Below the pieces are notes generated by a model. The model saw nothing but the letters and a program-made list of their open reading frames with translations, was not told where the DNA came from and did not search any database. A DNA stretch of 64,000 bases, from NCBI GenBank assembly GCA_011037195.1, contig JAAEAF010000203.1, forward strand, positions 186,001-250,000. The letters are read 5' to 3'. How positions within the stretch are numbered: position 1 is the first letter of the stretch; each line of letters opens with the position of its first letter. The position numbers and the translations under genes were made by a program. This DNA is from Triatoma infestans (lineage: Eukaryota > Arthropoda > Insecta > Hemiptera > Reduviidae). Below, one piece after another: positions 1 to 10,150 of the stretch.

Positions 1-349
1 CTAATTACATTATTAAGAAGGCAGAATTGTCTAATAAACTGAAATAGCACTTTAGATGAAAATCTAACCCCATCCCTCCCCCGGGAAGTGCCCTTAAATG
101 AATTTTCCCGGAGAAATGTTTCAAATAAAAGTTGTAGCTCTTTGTACGTTTAGTTGATACACCAAGTTTAAAGAAAATCGTCGGAGCCTTTTTTGAGAAA
201 ATCGCAAAAACGTAAAAAAAAAATAGTAAAGTGGTACTTTAGGTTGAGGAATTTTGACAGATAACGTACTGTCAGATCCCATGGTGATACCTAAACGGAA
301 TATCAAGTTTCAACTTTCTACGGTTTTTCATTTTTGAGCTATGACGCTC

Positions 350-393
<44 letters not shown>

Positions 394-506
394 CATTTGC
401 TAAAAACCACTTTTTTGGACTCAGGGGACCTCAAAATGGATATTTCCGGTGAAAACTCGACACGATTACAATACTTCCTCTTACTAGGAGTAAAAGAAAG
501 TAAAAA
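1..506 (+). repeat. Family A copy, cut by the window edge
   Basis: This is the 3' two thirds of a Family A copy. It holds the conserved inner block (AATAGCACTTTAGA, TTTCCCGGAGAAATGTTTC), a (CA)n tract at about 353-390, and the 3' terminal hairpin and AGTAAAAGAAAGTAA end at about 486-506. It carries no credible coding capacity; short open frames here are chance translations. The copy aligns closely with the reference copy at 32761-33766. Confidence 0.8.
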
Positions 507-519
507 AATTCTGGTTTAA

Positions 520-1079
520 ATATAAGAAGTCATAATGGAGGGGACAAGTCCAACCTACTAACCCAAGCATGTAGGGAAGTAACAAGCGTGCCAATGACAT
601 TGAAGCAACCCTATACATTTGAAATTTAACACAACAAATTCCGCAACTGTCTAAAATCTAGTTTGACATTCTCTTACTGTTAGTAATTCTTTTTAATTAG
701 TTTCAGAAATAAAAGTCGCAGATTAAGATGTGCGCAGTTAGCATTCCAAGTTTAAAGGTTATCGTTCTAGCCAATTACAAAAAATGTACTCAAAAGCCTA
801 TTCTGGTATGTTGCACTTCCGGTTACCGGATTTTCCGAAAATTTATATTTTAACAGATTTCCATGAGTTCGAAATTTTAGCAATGCTTCTAATAATGAAC
901 TAATATTATATCTATATGGTAAAACCATACATGCTAATGAATGAATGAATGAAAGCTTTATTTAAATAAAATAAGCATTTTACAAAGTTAATTATAAAAT
1001 AAAATAAAAATCTTTTGTCAGATTAAATATTAGCTCTAGCAAAATATAAAGTCTTATGACAATATTTGATAAATAACCG
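520..1079. other. Degenerate Family A sequence, no gene
   Basis: I see no gene. About 535-850 holds short blocks also found beside other Family A copies (GACAAGTCCAACCTACTAA, compare 1900-1920; ACTTCCGGTTACCGGATTTT near 818), so it is probably an old Family A relic. The rest is AT-rich, with a short AATG tandem run near 939-952. Confidence 0.45.
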
Positions 1080-1668
1080 TCAGCCCAGCAAACATGCTGT
1101 TAAAGTGGTACTTTAAACGAAAGCTTTACAATACTGTTCTCCAGAACCCCTAAAAAATCAATGTTTCAAATAAAAGTGAGAGGTATTTATGTATGTTCGA
1201 AATATTCGAGAAAATAGCTCGTATGTAGGAAATTTTCGAGAAAATAGCTAATAACTGAAAAAAAAACATTCACCCCAATAGAGTATTGCACCCCAATAGT
1301 GGTAGGTGTGTATAAATGTGTGTAAATGGTGTTTATGTTGGGATGAATGTACTTATTAGAATGAATGTATTTATTTGTGTGATTCTCATATTATAGAGAT
1401 GTGTGGTTGAATGCCAAAGGCACTTTGTAAGGGCGCTAATGACCTTGGCAGTTGAGGCGCCAAAAAAAAAAATACAAATTAGTAAAGTTGACTTCCAGTT
1501 GATGGTTTTGCCGGAAAACTTCAATCACATGCGGTAGCAGTGCCTCAGCAAGGAATATCAAGTTTGAGCTTCCTGCGACTTTTCCTACTTGAAATATTTT
1601 ATTCACTCTCTCTGTCTCTCTCTCATACACACACCCACACACACACCACATACACACAAATCAGCCAT
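1080..1668 (+). repeat. Family A copy interrupted by a LINE 3' end
   Basis: Family A blocks occur at 1100-1267 and 1473-1668, including a CT/CA microsatellite at 1607-1660. Between them lies about 200 bp ending in an A-run at 1461-1471, which matches the 3' end of the I-like LINE at 46.4 kb. The LINE fragment therefore landed inside this Family A copy. Confidence 0.6.
1268..1472 (+). mobile_element. 5'-truncated I-like LINE 3' end
   Basis: A 3' UTR fragment of the LINE family represented at 40.4-46.5 kb. It has repeated AATGTATTTATT-type units at 1330-1380, then the terminal hairpin block beginning GGGCGCTAATGACC at 1431 and closing GGCGCC at 1461, then an A-tail. No coding sequence remains, so this is a dead-on-arrival insertion. 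No exact target duplication was found. Confidence 0.6.
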
Positions 1669-1787
1669 AAAAATATTTATTATATATCTTTTATTCAAAC
1701 GCTGTTAGTATTTGGCGCCCCTAACTAACATAGACGAGGGTAATTAGCGTCATTCAAATCTAGTTTTATTGGTGCATTTTTAGATTG

Positions 1788-2060
1788 TAAAAATCTGGTG
1801 TGAAACATTCACTCTAACTCCTCTTAATAAACGTATAAAATGAGTTGTATTTTTTCAATTTTTATTCATTCGTCCTGCCGAAACACAGGATGGTGTGGAG
1901 ACAAGTACCAACCTACTAAACTAGGCAACGTAGAAGAATGATTGGTTGTTCTCCAGAAGATCGCTCCAATAACATTGAACTTTGGAATTCTACCAAGGTA
2001 TTTAATCTGTATTAAAAATATTATATAGGCGCTAGAACCGTATGTTATTTTTCATTTTAT
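1788..2060 (+). repeat. Family A 5' end and adjoining block
   Basis: Position 1788 onward has a diverged copy of the 5' terminus (ATCTGGTGTGAAACATTCAC). About 1875-1990 shares a block with 535-640 (CCAACCTACTAA, then a CAATAACATTGAA-like stretch). No gene. Confidence 0.5.
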
Positions 2061-3013
2061 TACTTTCTCTTTCTCCCAGTAAAAGGAAGTATTGTAAACG
2101 TGGCAAATTTTCGATATCGAGTTTTCACCAGAAATAACCGTTTCGAGGTCCCCTGAGTCCAAAAAAGTGGTTTTTAGAAAATGGTCTGTGTGTGTGAACG
2201 GCACAGCTCAAAAACGAAAAATCGCAGAATGTTAAAACTTTATATTCCGTTCGAGTATCACCTTGGAATCTGACAGGTCAGCGGTCAAAATTCCTCAACC
2301 GGATGTACCACTTTATTGAATGTTTTTTTTTCACTTTTTTGCAATTTCCTCAAAAATGGCTCCAACGAGTTTCATTAAACTATAATATCTACTATAAATA
2401 CAAAGATCTACAATTTTTATTTGAAACACTTCTCCGGGAAAATGCATTTAAGGGCACTTTTAGGAAAGGGGTGCGTGGGTTTTTCTCTAAAGTGCTATTT
2501 CAGTTTATTACACAATTCCATCAGCTAAATAATATTAATCAGATTTAAATATATTATTGAAATTCCGTGTTTGGATAAAATCAGAAGACCGGAAGTGCGT
2601 GTTTGTTGAAATATATTTTTCAATTTTCTGGTATTTTCAAGAAAAGGGGTCCAACGATTTTCTTTAAACTACCTGTGAACTACACATATAAAGAACCCAC
2701 ATTTTATTTGACACATTTCCCCTGGTGAAGTCATTTAAAGGGGCTTTAGGGATAGGGATGGGATTATGTTTTTCTCTAAAGTGCATCATAGTTGATTATA
2801 CAAGAAAATTAATTAGAAATAAATAGAAAATTCCGAGTTTCAAGAAAATTAGTAAACCGGAAGTGCGCTTTTACTGAACATTTTATCAAGTTTTCGACCA
2901 ACTCCAAGGAATATCATCAAATTTGGTAAACAATCTATAAAATTTGTCAACTAGGTACACTTATGAAAATTGGAGTAAGAGAAAATAGTGTGAGTGTTTC
3001 ACACCAGATGTTC
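2061..3013 (-). repeat. Family A copy, near full length
   Basis: Both termini are recognisable. The inverted 3' end TACTTTCTCTTTCTCCC starts near 2061, and the inverted 5' end GTGTGAGTGTTTCACACC ends near 3013. In between are the standard blocks (GAGTTTTCACCAGAAATA, CTGAGTCCAAAAAAGTGG, short GT run near 2190) and two copies of the internal module ending ACCGGAAGTGCG. The length of about 950 bp is close to the reference copy. An inverted SINE follows almost immediately. Confidence 0.8.
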
Positions 3014-3023
3014 GTTTGGGTCA

Positions 3024-3224
3024 TTTGCGCCAGGGCCTTCTCAGTGCACTGGCGGCCCCCGGACAGTTGTTTTCTCATTACAGACAACACTGCCCTTCAC
3101 CGGACAGTGAGCTATAGTGAAGCTCCTAGGAAGAGAAAATCTAAGGGTAGCGCGGCTGCACTCGAACCTGAGACCTCCGCGTTGCTAGTCCAGCGCACTA
3201 CCACTGAGCTGATCCCTTCAGTGT
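3024..3224 (-). mobile_element. tRNA-derived SINE, family 1, copy a
   Basis: Read on the minus strand it starts AGGGATCAGCTCAGTGGTAG (box A-like), continues to CAGGTTCGAGTGCAG (box B-like), then has the body found in the copy at 34217-34444 (CCTAGGAGC, TCACTGTCCGGTGA, CAGTGCACTGAGAAGG). It stops in the GGCGC tail block, so the extreme 3' end is cut or diverged. It is a pol III-type SINE and not a tRNA gene, since no acceptor stem is formed. Confidence 0.75.
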
Positions 3225-3234
3225 ATTGAAGTTG

Positions 3235-3345
3235 AACTTTATGCCCAGGAATCCCAAAAACATTTCCGGATGAAACTCAATTTCGAAAATTCAGCGCGAT
3301 CGCCAAACTTCCTCTTTTATCGGTAGTAAGAGAAAGTAAAAAATT
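3235..3345 (+). repeat. Family A 3' end fragment
   Basis: Only the terminal block remains: AACATTTCCGGATGAAACTC, then CTTCCTCTTTTATCGG and the end GTAGTAAGAGAAAGTAAA. Confidence 0.65.
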
Positions 3346-4045
3346 ACCATTCTGTAATGTTTAAATTATTTAAGATTTGTATGAAGTGAATAGACAGAAT
3401 GTGACATACTTATTTATTGCATACATACTTATTACTTATCACATATATTTCATCCTTATAAGACAGATAAATATGAAAAACTTAAATGGGATAGGTATTC
3501 TGCAGGTTAGCTTGGGCCTTTGATGTCTTGACTGTCAGGATAAACAAGTGATGGAGATATTCCAAAACTGGTCGATGTACCACCAAAATGGGACTGGCAA
3601 CTAAGCGAAATAAAATCTCTCTGAAGCAATAATACTACTATGCTGGGCTACATACCCCTTCATTTTTGTAAGTATTCACCAAAATTTTGATCATTCGATT
3701 TTCTTGGAAGGTTTGTTGTCTTACTTTGATCGTGTCCAAGGGATGTCCCACAGCCAGGCTAAAGATACCTGTAAAGTATTGTACTCTTTAACCTGTATGA
3801 GTTATATTCGCGTTCGTTCATATATGGACAAAATTAAATTACCCGCTATCCAGCCAGATACGAAATCACATTCCCACAACATTGCATTTTCTCTGTTTTA
3901 TTTTATGCAAAATCTATTTCTAAAATTGCGCTCCATTGCCTCAATTAGTAATCAATTAGCAAACAATGCATAGCAACTAAAATAGAAACATATGATTCTG
4001 CACAAAACCTGCTGAAACTAGTAACATTTAAATATTATTTTGCAT
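3346..4045. other. AT-rich stretch without a gene
   Basis: I recognise nothing in this stretch. An 89-codon open frame at 3704-3973 has no motif I can name and AT-rich codons, and is probably chance. Confidence 0.5.
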
Positions 4046-4049
4046 AAGA

Positions 4050-4770
4050 GGAAATATCCCGGGTGAAACACTCACATGACTTTCTCTTACTGCGAAATGG
4101 CAAATTTTCTTCACACTTACAATTCTTATTGGTGTTTAAAACTGTCGGCATTTTTATGGAGAAAATCATAAAAAACTGAAAAACCTATTCAGCAAAGACG
4201 CACTTCCGGTCAACTGATTTTCTTCAAACTGGGAATTTGGGCAATTTATATAATTATAATTAATATTATTTAGTTGACAGAATTGTATAGCACATTGTTG
4301 AACTGAAATAGCACACTAGAGAAAGACATAACCCCACCCCTCCCCAAATGTACCCATAAATAAATTTTCCGGGAGAAATGTTTCAAATAAAACTTGCAGT
4401 TCTTTGTGTGTGAGGTTGATATATCAAGAAAATCGTTGGATCCGTTCTTAGGAAAAATCATAAAAAACTGAAAAACTATTCAGTAAAGTGGTACTTGGGG
4501 TTGATGGATTTTGCACGGAATCTTCGTGTCTGATGTGCTTTAGTACCTAAACGAAATACCAAGTTTCAGCTTCCCGCAACTTTTCATTTTTGAGATATTC
4601 TTTTCTCAAAAATCCGCTCACACAAAAACACACACAAATCATTTTCCAAAAACCACTTTTTTGGCTCAGGGGACCTCAGAACGTGTATTTCTGGTGAAAG
4701 CTCCTTTGAATCTGGCACGATCGCAACACTTGTTATTGTTAGAAAAACATTGGTCTGAAATACACACACC
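4050..4770 (+). repeat. Family A copy
   Basis: The 5' end GGTGAAACACTCACATGACT with CTTTCTCTTACTG lies at about 4060-4096. The copy passes through the conserved CCACCCCTCCCC, GGGAGAAATGTTTC and AAAATCGTTGG blocks to the CACTTTTTTGGCTCAGGGGA block near 4650. It meets an inverted copy end-to-end near 4770. Confidence 0.75.
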
Positions 4771-5160
4771 ACTTTCTCTTACTTTACTGATGCAAGAGCA
4801 AGTATGGCGCTTGTATCAAATTTTCGACCTCTATTTTCATCTGCGATACGTTTTGAGGTTCCCTGAGTCCGGAAAAAGTAGTTTTTAGAAAATGATCTTT
4901 GTGTGTGTGAACAGGGTAGCTCAAAAATAAAAAATCTAAGAATGTTAAAAATTGATATTCCGTTTGGGCATATTTCGTTGGGAAGATCCGACAGTAAGTT
5001 GTCTGTCAAAACTTCTCAACCGGAAGTACAGATTACTGAAAGGTTTCCGGCTCTATCAGGAAAAGCTGATAGCTTTATTTCTGAAAAGGTATCCGGCCCC
5101 ATGATAGGAGTTGTTTCCAGATTGCTCACCAGCTCACTTAATTTGACTGAGCATTTTTAA
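4771..5160 (-). repeat. Family A copy, inverted neighbour
   Basis: It starts with CTTTCTCTTACTTTACTGATG, an inverted 3' end, and carries GAGGTTCCCTGAGTCC, a short GT run, GATATTCCGTTTGGGCAT and CTCAACCGGAAGTACAG. With the preceding plus-strand copy it forms a tail-to-tail inverted pair. Confidence 0.65.
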
Positions 5161-5509
5161 AACATTCTCTAGGGATGTACCTTTGTGTACAATAGTTTTT
5201 TTTTCTTTTACTATTTTGGCCTCAATTCTAAATCTTCAGACTAAGGAAGAAGAAGAACGCAAAGGAAAACTGTGCAAAGTATACTTTTCAGCAACTACCG
5301 AGAATCGCTGTTTAGCTAAAAAAGCAAAGAAAGTTGTCCAACAAAAATACATTATATATTCAATTTATGGTGGACCATGGAAGCTGTCCGTTGAAGTAAG
5401 AGTGCGGTGTGGGTGGGGAATAAGATTTGACCTACTGTTATGGTATTCTGTAGTGCTGGGTATGAGAGAGGTCGACGAGTATATGTTGTTAGGACCTTAC
5501 CGCATCTTA

Positions 5510-5541
<32 letters not shown>

Positions 5542-5957
5542 GAAATGTGGGCCAACAATATATGGAAGGGCCCACAATATATATATATATATATATATAA
5601 ACCTTTTTTGTGGGGTTACACATGGAGCTGTGACACACCTTAGGGAAATTAAAGTTCAAAACACTAGCCGCCACACAGCGCGCACTAGTGTAACAGTTTT
5701 GAACTATACCTAGAATGAAACCATAGCTTATATAAATCCACACACAAACAGATACGCTTATGCACACATTTTACACGTACATAAGTTTATATTTTTAGAA
5801 CGATTTAAGAGAATAACAGAATCTGTGTGAAAACACGACTATCTCTGACAGCAATTTACTGAGCTGTGATTGGCTACTTATTTCGAACTATTAATTTTTA
5901 CTACATATTTGTTTGTCTTCAATTTTATGTCAATGGAAGAATCTAAACTTAATAAAA
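5161..5957. repeat. Simple repeats in non-coding DNA
   Basis: It holds a (CT)n tract at about 5511-5535 and an (AT)n tract at about 5577-5599. Open frames across these tracts (for example 118 codons at 5183-5539, ending in a Leu-Ser run) are driven by the repeats and show no recognisable domain. Confidence 0.6.
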
Positions 5958-6268
5958 TGACATTTTAGAGAAAATCATACACTCCCCTTCAATTACAACT
6001 TCTTTAAATGGACTTTCTCGGGAAAAAGTTTCAAATAAAACTGATAAAAGTTTAGGCCAATAAAAGTGATAGGTCTCTGTATTCATAGTTAGTATACCAA
6101 CTTTGAAGAAAATTCGCTGGTAGTTTTATGGAGAAAAATGCACCAATCTAAAAAAAAAAACGTTCAGCAAAAACACACTTCCGCTTAACTGATTTTCTTC
6201 AAACTCGGAATTTTGGCAACATATTTAATTCTAATTAATATTATTTAGATGAGAGAATTGTATAATGA
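5958..6268 (+). repeat. Family A copy, left half, split by a LINE
   Basis: Family A blocks run up to GAGAATTGTATAATGA at 6253-6268. The copy resumes at 9736 after a LINE insertion. The last 13 bases (AATTGTATAATGA, 6256-6268) are repeated at 9736-9748 as the target duplication. Confidence 0.8.
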
Positions 6269-6276
6269 CTAACTAA

Positions 6277-6920
6277 ATGTTGGCTTTAGAAACTCCGTTA
6301 AAATCCTTCCAATCATATACCCTAAAACTTCACCTCAAATACCTTCTTAAAACTCTTTCTCTAGAGAACCATCGCCTGCCTAAAATAGTAACCACTCATG
6401 TAATAGCCAAAAATTTATTGTGGTACAAACATTTAGTTTCATCCGCCCGCAAATACTCCTGCGACCTCACTCCTTCCCCAAGCAATACAACTTCCTGGAA
6501 TATCCTTCTTTCCGAACTCCCTGCTCAGATAGAGGCTGGTCGTTTGGAGGAGGCTGTGAGTCGCGCCACCGCTTCTGATCGATTTCTTCTCTATAAGATG
6601 CTAATTGCGGAGTATCCTGGATATGTAACGGAGCGTTTATTTAATGATTTTAAACTTAAAGATCTTGCCTGATTTTAATAGGGGAGAACTATTATATCTT
6701 AATTACAGGCCATGGTTAGTAAGGGATCCACGAACAGTGTTCTGTCTGCTCCTACAACACTCGTGAAGACTTATTTCAGTTTCTCGGTGAGTGCCCTATT
6801 TTGGCAGAGCTTCGTCTCCTCCACTTTGGCAAGCCCGATCTCTCTAGGCGAGAAATAGTGGACTTCCTATCTGGCGTACACTCGTCAAGCGTGGAAAGTG
6901 AGGTCTAAGTGGATCTTGAA
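6277..6920 (+). pseudogene. LINE ORF2 C-terminal remnant
   Basis: The open frame at 6277-6672 reads through a helical region including LEEAVSRATASDRFLLYKML and matches the 225-codon remnant at 48010-48687 in layout. After a frame break, about 6735-6890 encodes CSVCSYNTREDLFQFLGEC followed by PILAELRLLHFGKP. This is a C-x2-C-x9-(H replaced by Q)-x4-C finger of the kind found at the end of many LINE polymerase proteins. The reverse transcriptase is missing. The frame break and the Q in place of the zinc-binding His show a dead copy. Assignment to LINE ORF2 is from family knowledge; the clade is not determined. Confidence 0.7.
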
Positions 6921-7295
6921 CCTTCCGTACCTCTTTCTTTCTGGTCACCTTATTTCAAATAGGATTTTTTGCTATTTATTATTGTTATTATTTCTTGTAA
7001 TTTCTCTTGCCAAACACAAAATTCCATTCTGTTCTGTTTTAATTTGTTCCTTTTGAATCATTTGAGTTTACATTATTTCTTTTTTCACTTTTGTTGTTGT
7101 TGTTGTTCTTGTTATTATATTGTGCAACTTTCCTTTTTTGTATACAGCACAAGCTGCAGTAAATTCAAGCAGACGGCTGAATGCAATGCTTTTATAATAT
7201 GTAAATATCTGGTGTATCTCTTTAGTTGGCTGATCGGCCGGGGGGTACCATAAGAAAAACACTAAAAAATTTTTTTTAAGTGTTTTTTATTAATG

Positions 7296-7336
7296 GCCCG
7301 ACGTTTCGACAAACATTGTTTGTCTTCTTCAGGGGC
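7296..7336 (-). ncRNA. Hammerhead-ribozyme-like motif (left arm)
   Basis: On the minus strand: GCCC, then CTGAAGA, one extra A, hairpin GACAAAC-AAT-GTTTGTC, then GAAAC, GTC and GGGC. This fits a type I hammerhead with stem I GCCC/GGGC, stem II of 7 bp, and a minimal palindromic stem III (ACGT). Such motifs are known in Penelope-like long terminal segments. The single base between CTGAAGA and stem II departs from the textbook core. Confidence 0.75.
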
Positions 7337-7908
7337 TGTCTATAAAGAAAAAATATACATAAGAATCTAGCTAGCATTAACAGAACAAAAGCAAAAACAG
7401 AAAATATGGCAATAGAACAATAATAAAAAAAACAAACAAAAAACAAACAAAAAAACAAAACAAAAAAATGGTAATGGAAAACTAAAAAAAACAAATTACA
7501 AAGGTAAATACAGATACAAGTGTAGAAAAATTATGGAAATATTACAGACCTTAGAATCGGGAAATTTTGTATGCTCTATTAATTACTACATGTTCAATTA
7601 TGACTGTGGTCTGAGTGTAGTGAAAGGTTAAGAAAGGAAAACCGGTGAAAGTAGTGGTGGGGAGGTGAAGTACCGTTGGGTATTGTTGGAGTGAAAGGAC
7701 TAAGAAGCAGGACAAATATAATAAACAAGTATATTTTTATTATATATATGTAATTTTTAATTAAATGTTTTAATAAACAAGGATTTTAAGCTAATTGGAA
7801 TATGGATCGGATTAATGGGAATAGTTTGATAAATAGGAGGAAAAGGGCAATTAGCAGGGGAAAATATGTAGGGTGAAGGCGCTAAGGGCTGGGTGGATGG
7901 AAATATGT

Positions 7909-8794
7909 CTACTTAATGGAGTGGAGGATGTTGTTGTAGAGTGATGAGATGACTTCTTTGTCTTTTTTGTGGTTTATGGGATTGGGTTGTAGGTGGATAT
8001 GTACTGATTCTGCTAGGAGGCGTTTTGTGTGATTAGGTTGTGTTGTTAAAATGGATGGGTTTTGCAGGTCAAAGGAATGATTTAGGGATAATGCATGTTT
8101 GGAAAGTGCTGTGCTGTCTATTTTTTTTGGAGGTGATGTCATATTTGTGCTGTTTTAGTCTTTTGTGTAAGTATTGTGAGCTCTCTCCTACATACGTGGC
8201 ATTGCAAAGTGGTGTAGTGCATTTGATGTTGTATACTGTATGGGTTTTGTTGAGTTTAGGGATAGGGTCTTTTAGTTTGGTATATAGTTTGGAAAGTTTA
8301 TTATGGTAGTGAAGCCTGTGATGAGATTGGGGATATGCTTTTTGAGGGATTTGTTTATTTTTTGGGAGAGAGAGTGGATGTGTGTAAGAGATCTGTGGAT
8401 AGGTACATTCGTGATGTTGATGGGATTACTCGTGTGTGGTGAGTGTAATGTTGGTGTCAATGCTTTTTTGATTATATTGTTTATGATGTGTGAAGGGTAA
8501 CCATTGGCGGACAGGATTTTTCTCGATTTTTTGATGTTTTCATTGTGGAAGGTGGGATGGGAGAGTGAAAGGGCACGGTTCACTAAGTTTTTTGCAGTGT
8601 TGACTTTTTGGTGGAAAGGGTGGTCAGATAAGTAGTGAAGAAGTCGTCCTGAGTAAGTCGGTTTCGTGTACCAGTTATAAGTTAAAGTGTTGTCTGGATT
8701 CCAGATTATGATCGTGTCGAGGAAGGGGAGGCTGTTGTTTTGTTCTCTTTCGATTGCAAATTGGAGTCTGCTGTGGTAAGTGTTAAAATGCCAA
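7909..8794 (-). pseudogene. Penelope-like RT C-terminus plus GIY-YIG endonuclease
   Basis: Translating the minus strand from 8794 gives LQFAIEREQNNSLPFLDT, then NWYTKPTYSGRLLHYLSDHP, then NRALSLSHPTFHNENIKK. These are hallmark stretches of the end of a Penelope-like reverse transcriptase and its linker. Further on comes VYNIKCTTPLC followed by NATYVGESSQYLHKRLKQHK. This is the GIY-YIG nuclease core (VYN..YVG, then a basic helix with the catalytic-type Arg), about 8175-8235. The protein then runs to about 7909. The frame shifts between 8272 and 8142, and the catalytic palm of the reverse transcriptase is missing because the copy is 5' truncated. Not functional. Identification is strong from the motif order. 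Confidence 0.9.
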
Positions 8795-8915
8795 CCTCAT
8801 CGTCAACCCCAACGACTTTTCCCTTATCTTACACCATTTTAACACTTACCACAGCAGGCTCCAATTTACAATCGAAAGAGAACAATACAACAGCCTCCCC
8901 TTCCTCGGCACGCCC
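8795..8915 (+). pseudogene. Second, opposing Penelope-like RT fragment
   Basis: This short piece on the plus strand repeats the same reverse transcriptase code as the left arm (LQFTIEREQYNSLPFLG). It extends slightly further upstream, then jumps at about 8915 to sequence matching the 3' part of the left arm (AGCGCCTTCACCCTACATAT). The endonuclease region has been deleted. It is head-to-head with the left copy. Confidence 0.8.
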
Positions 8916-9484
8916 TTAGCGCCTTCACCCTACATATTTTCCCCTGCTAATTCCCCCTTTTTTTCTCCTATTTATCAAACTATTCCCATTAATCTGATCC
9001 ATATTCCAAGTAGCTTAAAATCTTATTTATTAAAAAATTTAATTAAAAATTACATATATATATATATATATATATTTTTAATAAAAATATACTTGTTCAT
9101 TATTTTTGCCCTGCTTCTTAGTCCTTTCACTCCAACAATACCTAACGGTACTTCACCTCCCCCCCACCACTACTTTCACCGGTTTTCCTTTCTCAACCTT
9201 TCACTGGTAGTACACTCATAGACCACAGTCATAATTGAACATGTAGTAATTAATAGAGCATACAAAATCTCCCGATTCTAAGGTCTGTAATATTTCCATA
9301 ATTTTTCTATACTAGTATCTGTATTTACCTTTGTAATTTGTTTTTTTTTTTTAGTTTTCCATTACCATTTTTGTTTTTTTTGTGTTGTTTTTTTTTATTA
9401 TTGTTCTATTGCCATATTTTCTGTTTTTGCTTTTGTTCTGTTAATGCTAGCTAGATTCTTATGTATATTTTTTCTTTATAGACA

Positions 9485-9525
9485 GCCCCTGAAGAAGACA
9501 AACAATGTTTGTCGAAACGTCGGGC
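9485..9525 (+). ncRNA. Hammerhead-ribozyme-like motif (right arm)
   Basis: An identical motif to the left arm, on the plus strand: stem I GCCC (9485-9488) with GGGC (9522-9525); core CTGAAGA (9489-9495); stem II GACAAAC/GTTTGTC (9497-9503, 9507-9513); GAAA (9514-9517). The predicted cleavage site follows C9521. Both arms keep the motif intact although the coding region is broken. Confidence 0.75.
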
Positions 9526-9735
9526 CATTAATAAAAAACACTTAAAAAAATTTTTTTAGTGTTTTTATTGTGGCACTCCCCGGCCGATCAGCCAACTAAG
9601 AGATACATCACATCATTTCTAACGGCCAACAACTTCTACAATTTGAAATATGTAAATATTTCATTATTGTAAAGAAAATTATAAAAAAAAAAAAAATCAA
9701 TAAAGTTTTATTATTATTATTATTATTATTATTAT

Positions 9736-10050
9736 AATTGTATAATGAACTGAAATAGCATTTATAAATAAACATAACCTCACCCCTTCCCACACAAAAA
9801 CTGCTTTAATCAATTTTTCCAAAGAAATTTTTCTAATGAAAATTGTATCTCTGAATATGTGTAATTAATATACAAAGTTTAAAGAAAATGGTTCCAACTA
9901 TTTTCGAGGAAATCGTAAAAAAAATGAAAAACAACATTTAGTAAGTTGTACTTCCGGTTGAGGAATTTTGACAGACAATTCACTGTTGGCTCTCATAGTG
10001 ATACCTAAATGGAATATCAAGTTTGAACTTTCTGCGATTTTTTTATTTTT
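9736..10050 (+). repeat. Family A copy, right half
   Basis: A continuation of the copy split by the LINE: AACTGAAATAGCATTTATAA through ACTTCCGGTTGAGG to AGTTTGAACTTTCTGCG. It is then interrupted by a Penelope-derived fragment at about 10050. Confidence 0.75.
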
Positions 10051-10150
10051 GAGGTATGCGTATAAACCGTCTTTGGAGATGGATGAGAATCCAAAACCGT
10101 TCAGATCCACTGAGAAAGAAAAGCCATGCTACAACGGAAAACATCCGAAC
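10051..10150 (+). mobile_element. Penelope-derived hammerhead fragment
   Basis: It contains GGAGATGGATGAGAATCC, AAAACCGTTCAG, then GCCATGCTACAACGGAAAA. It is a diverged relative of the motifs at 25795, 37163 and 57236 (GATGGATGAAAATCCGAAAC, CATGCTACGACGGATAAAA). The CTGANGA core is lost, so no ribozyme activity is expected. Confidence 0.5.

Larger units (their letters stand above)
7209..9647. mobile_element. Penelope-like element, head-to-head double copy
   Basis: A long inverted repeat. The left arm begins near GGTGTATCTCTTTAGTTGG and the right arm ends near CCAACTAAGAGATACATCA. The arms share about 0.7 kb, including the hammerhead-containing terminal block. Coding sequence points outward from about 8795: a minus-strand copy (8794 down to 7209) with partial reverse transcriptase and GIY-YIG nuclease, and a plus-strand copy (about 8795-9647) that jumps from reverse transcriptase code straight into 3' sequence near 8915. 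A 12-bp direct repeat ATATGTAAATAT (7197-7208, 9648-9659) flanks it. Inverted, truncated paired copies are typical of Penelope-like elements. Confidence 0.85.
6269..9735 (+). mobile_element. 5'-truncated LINE with a nested Penelope insertion
   Basis: The element is bounded by the 13-bp direct repeat AATTGTATAATGA (6256-6268 and 9736-9748) and ends in a (TTA)n tail at about 9706-9735, after a CAATAAAG-like signal. LINE sequence occupies 6269-7208 and 9648-9735; a Penelope-like element fills the middle. The LINE part alone is only about 1.0 kb, so it was 5' truncated at insertion. The target duplication and tail are seen directly. The clade is not assigned; the same family recurs on the minus strand at about 47.5-48.7 kb. 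Confidence 0.85.

Noticed and set aside
5183..5539. 118-codon open frame with a hydrophobic start
   Set aside because: It ends in a Leu-Ser repeat from a CT microsatellite and has no motif; there is no evidence of a host gene.
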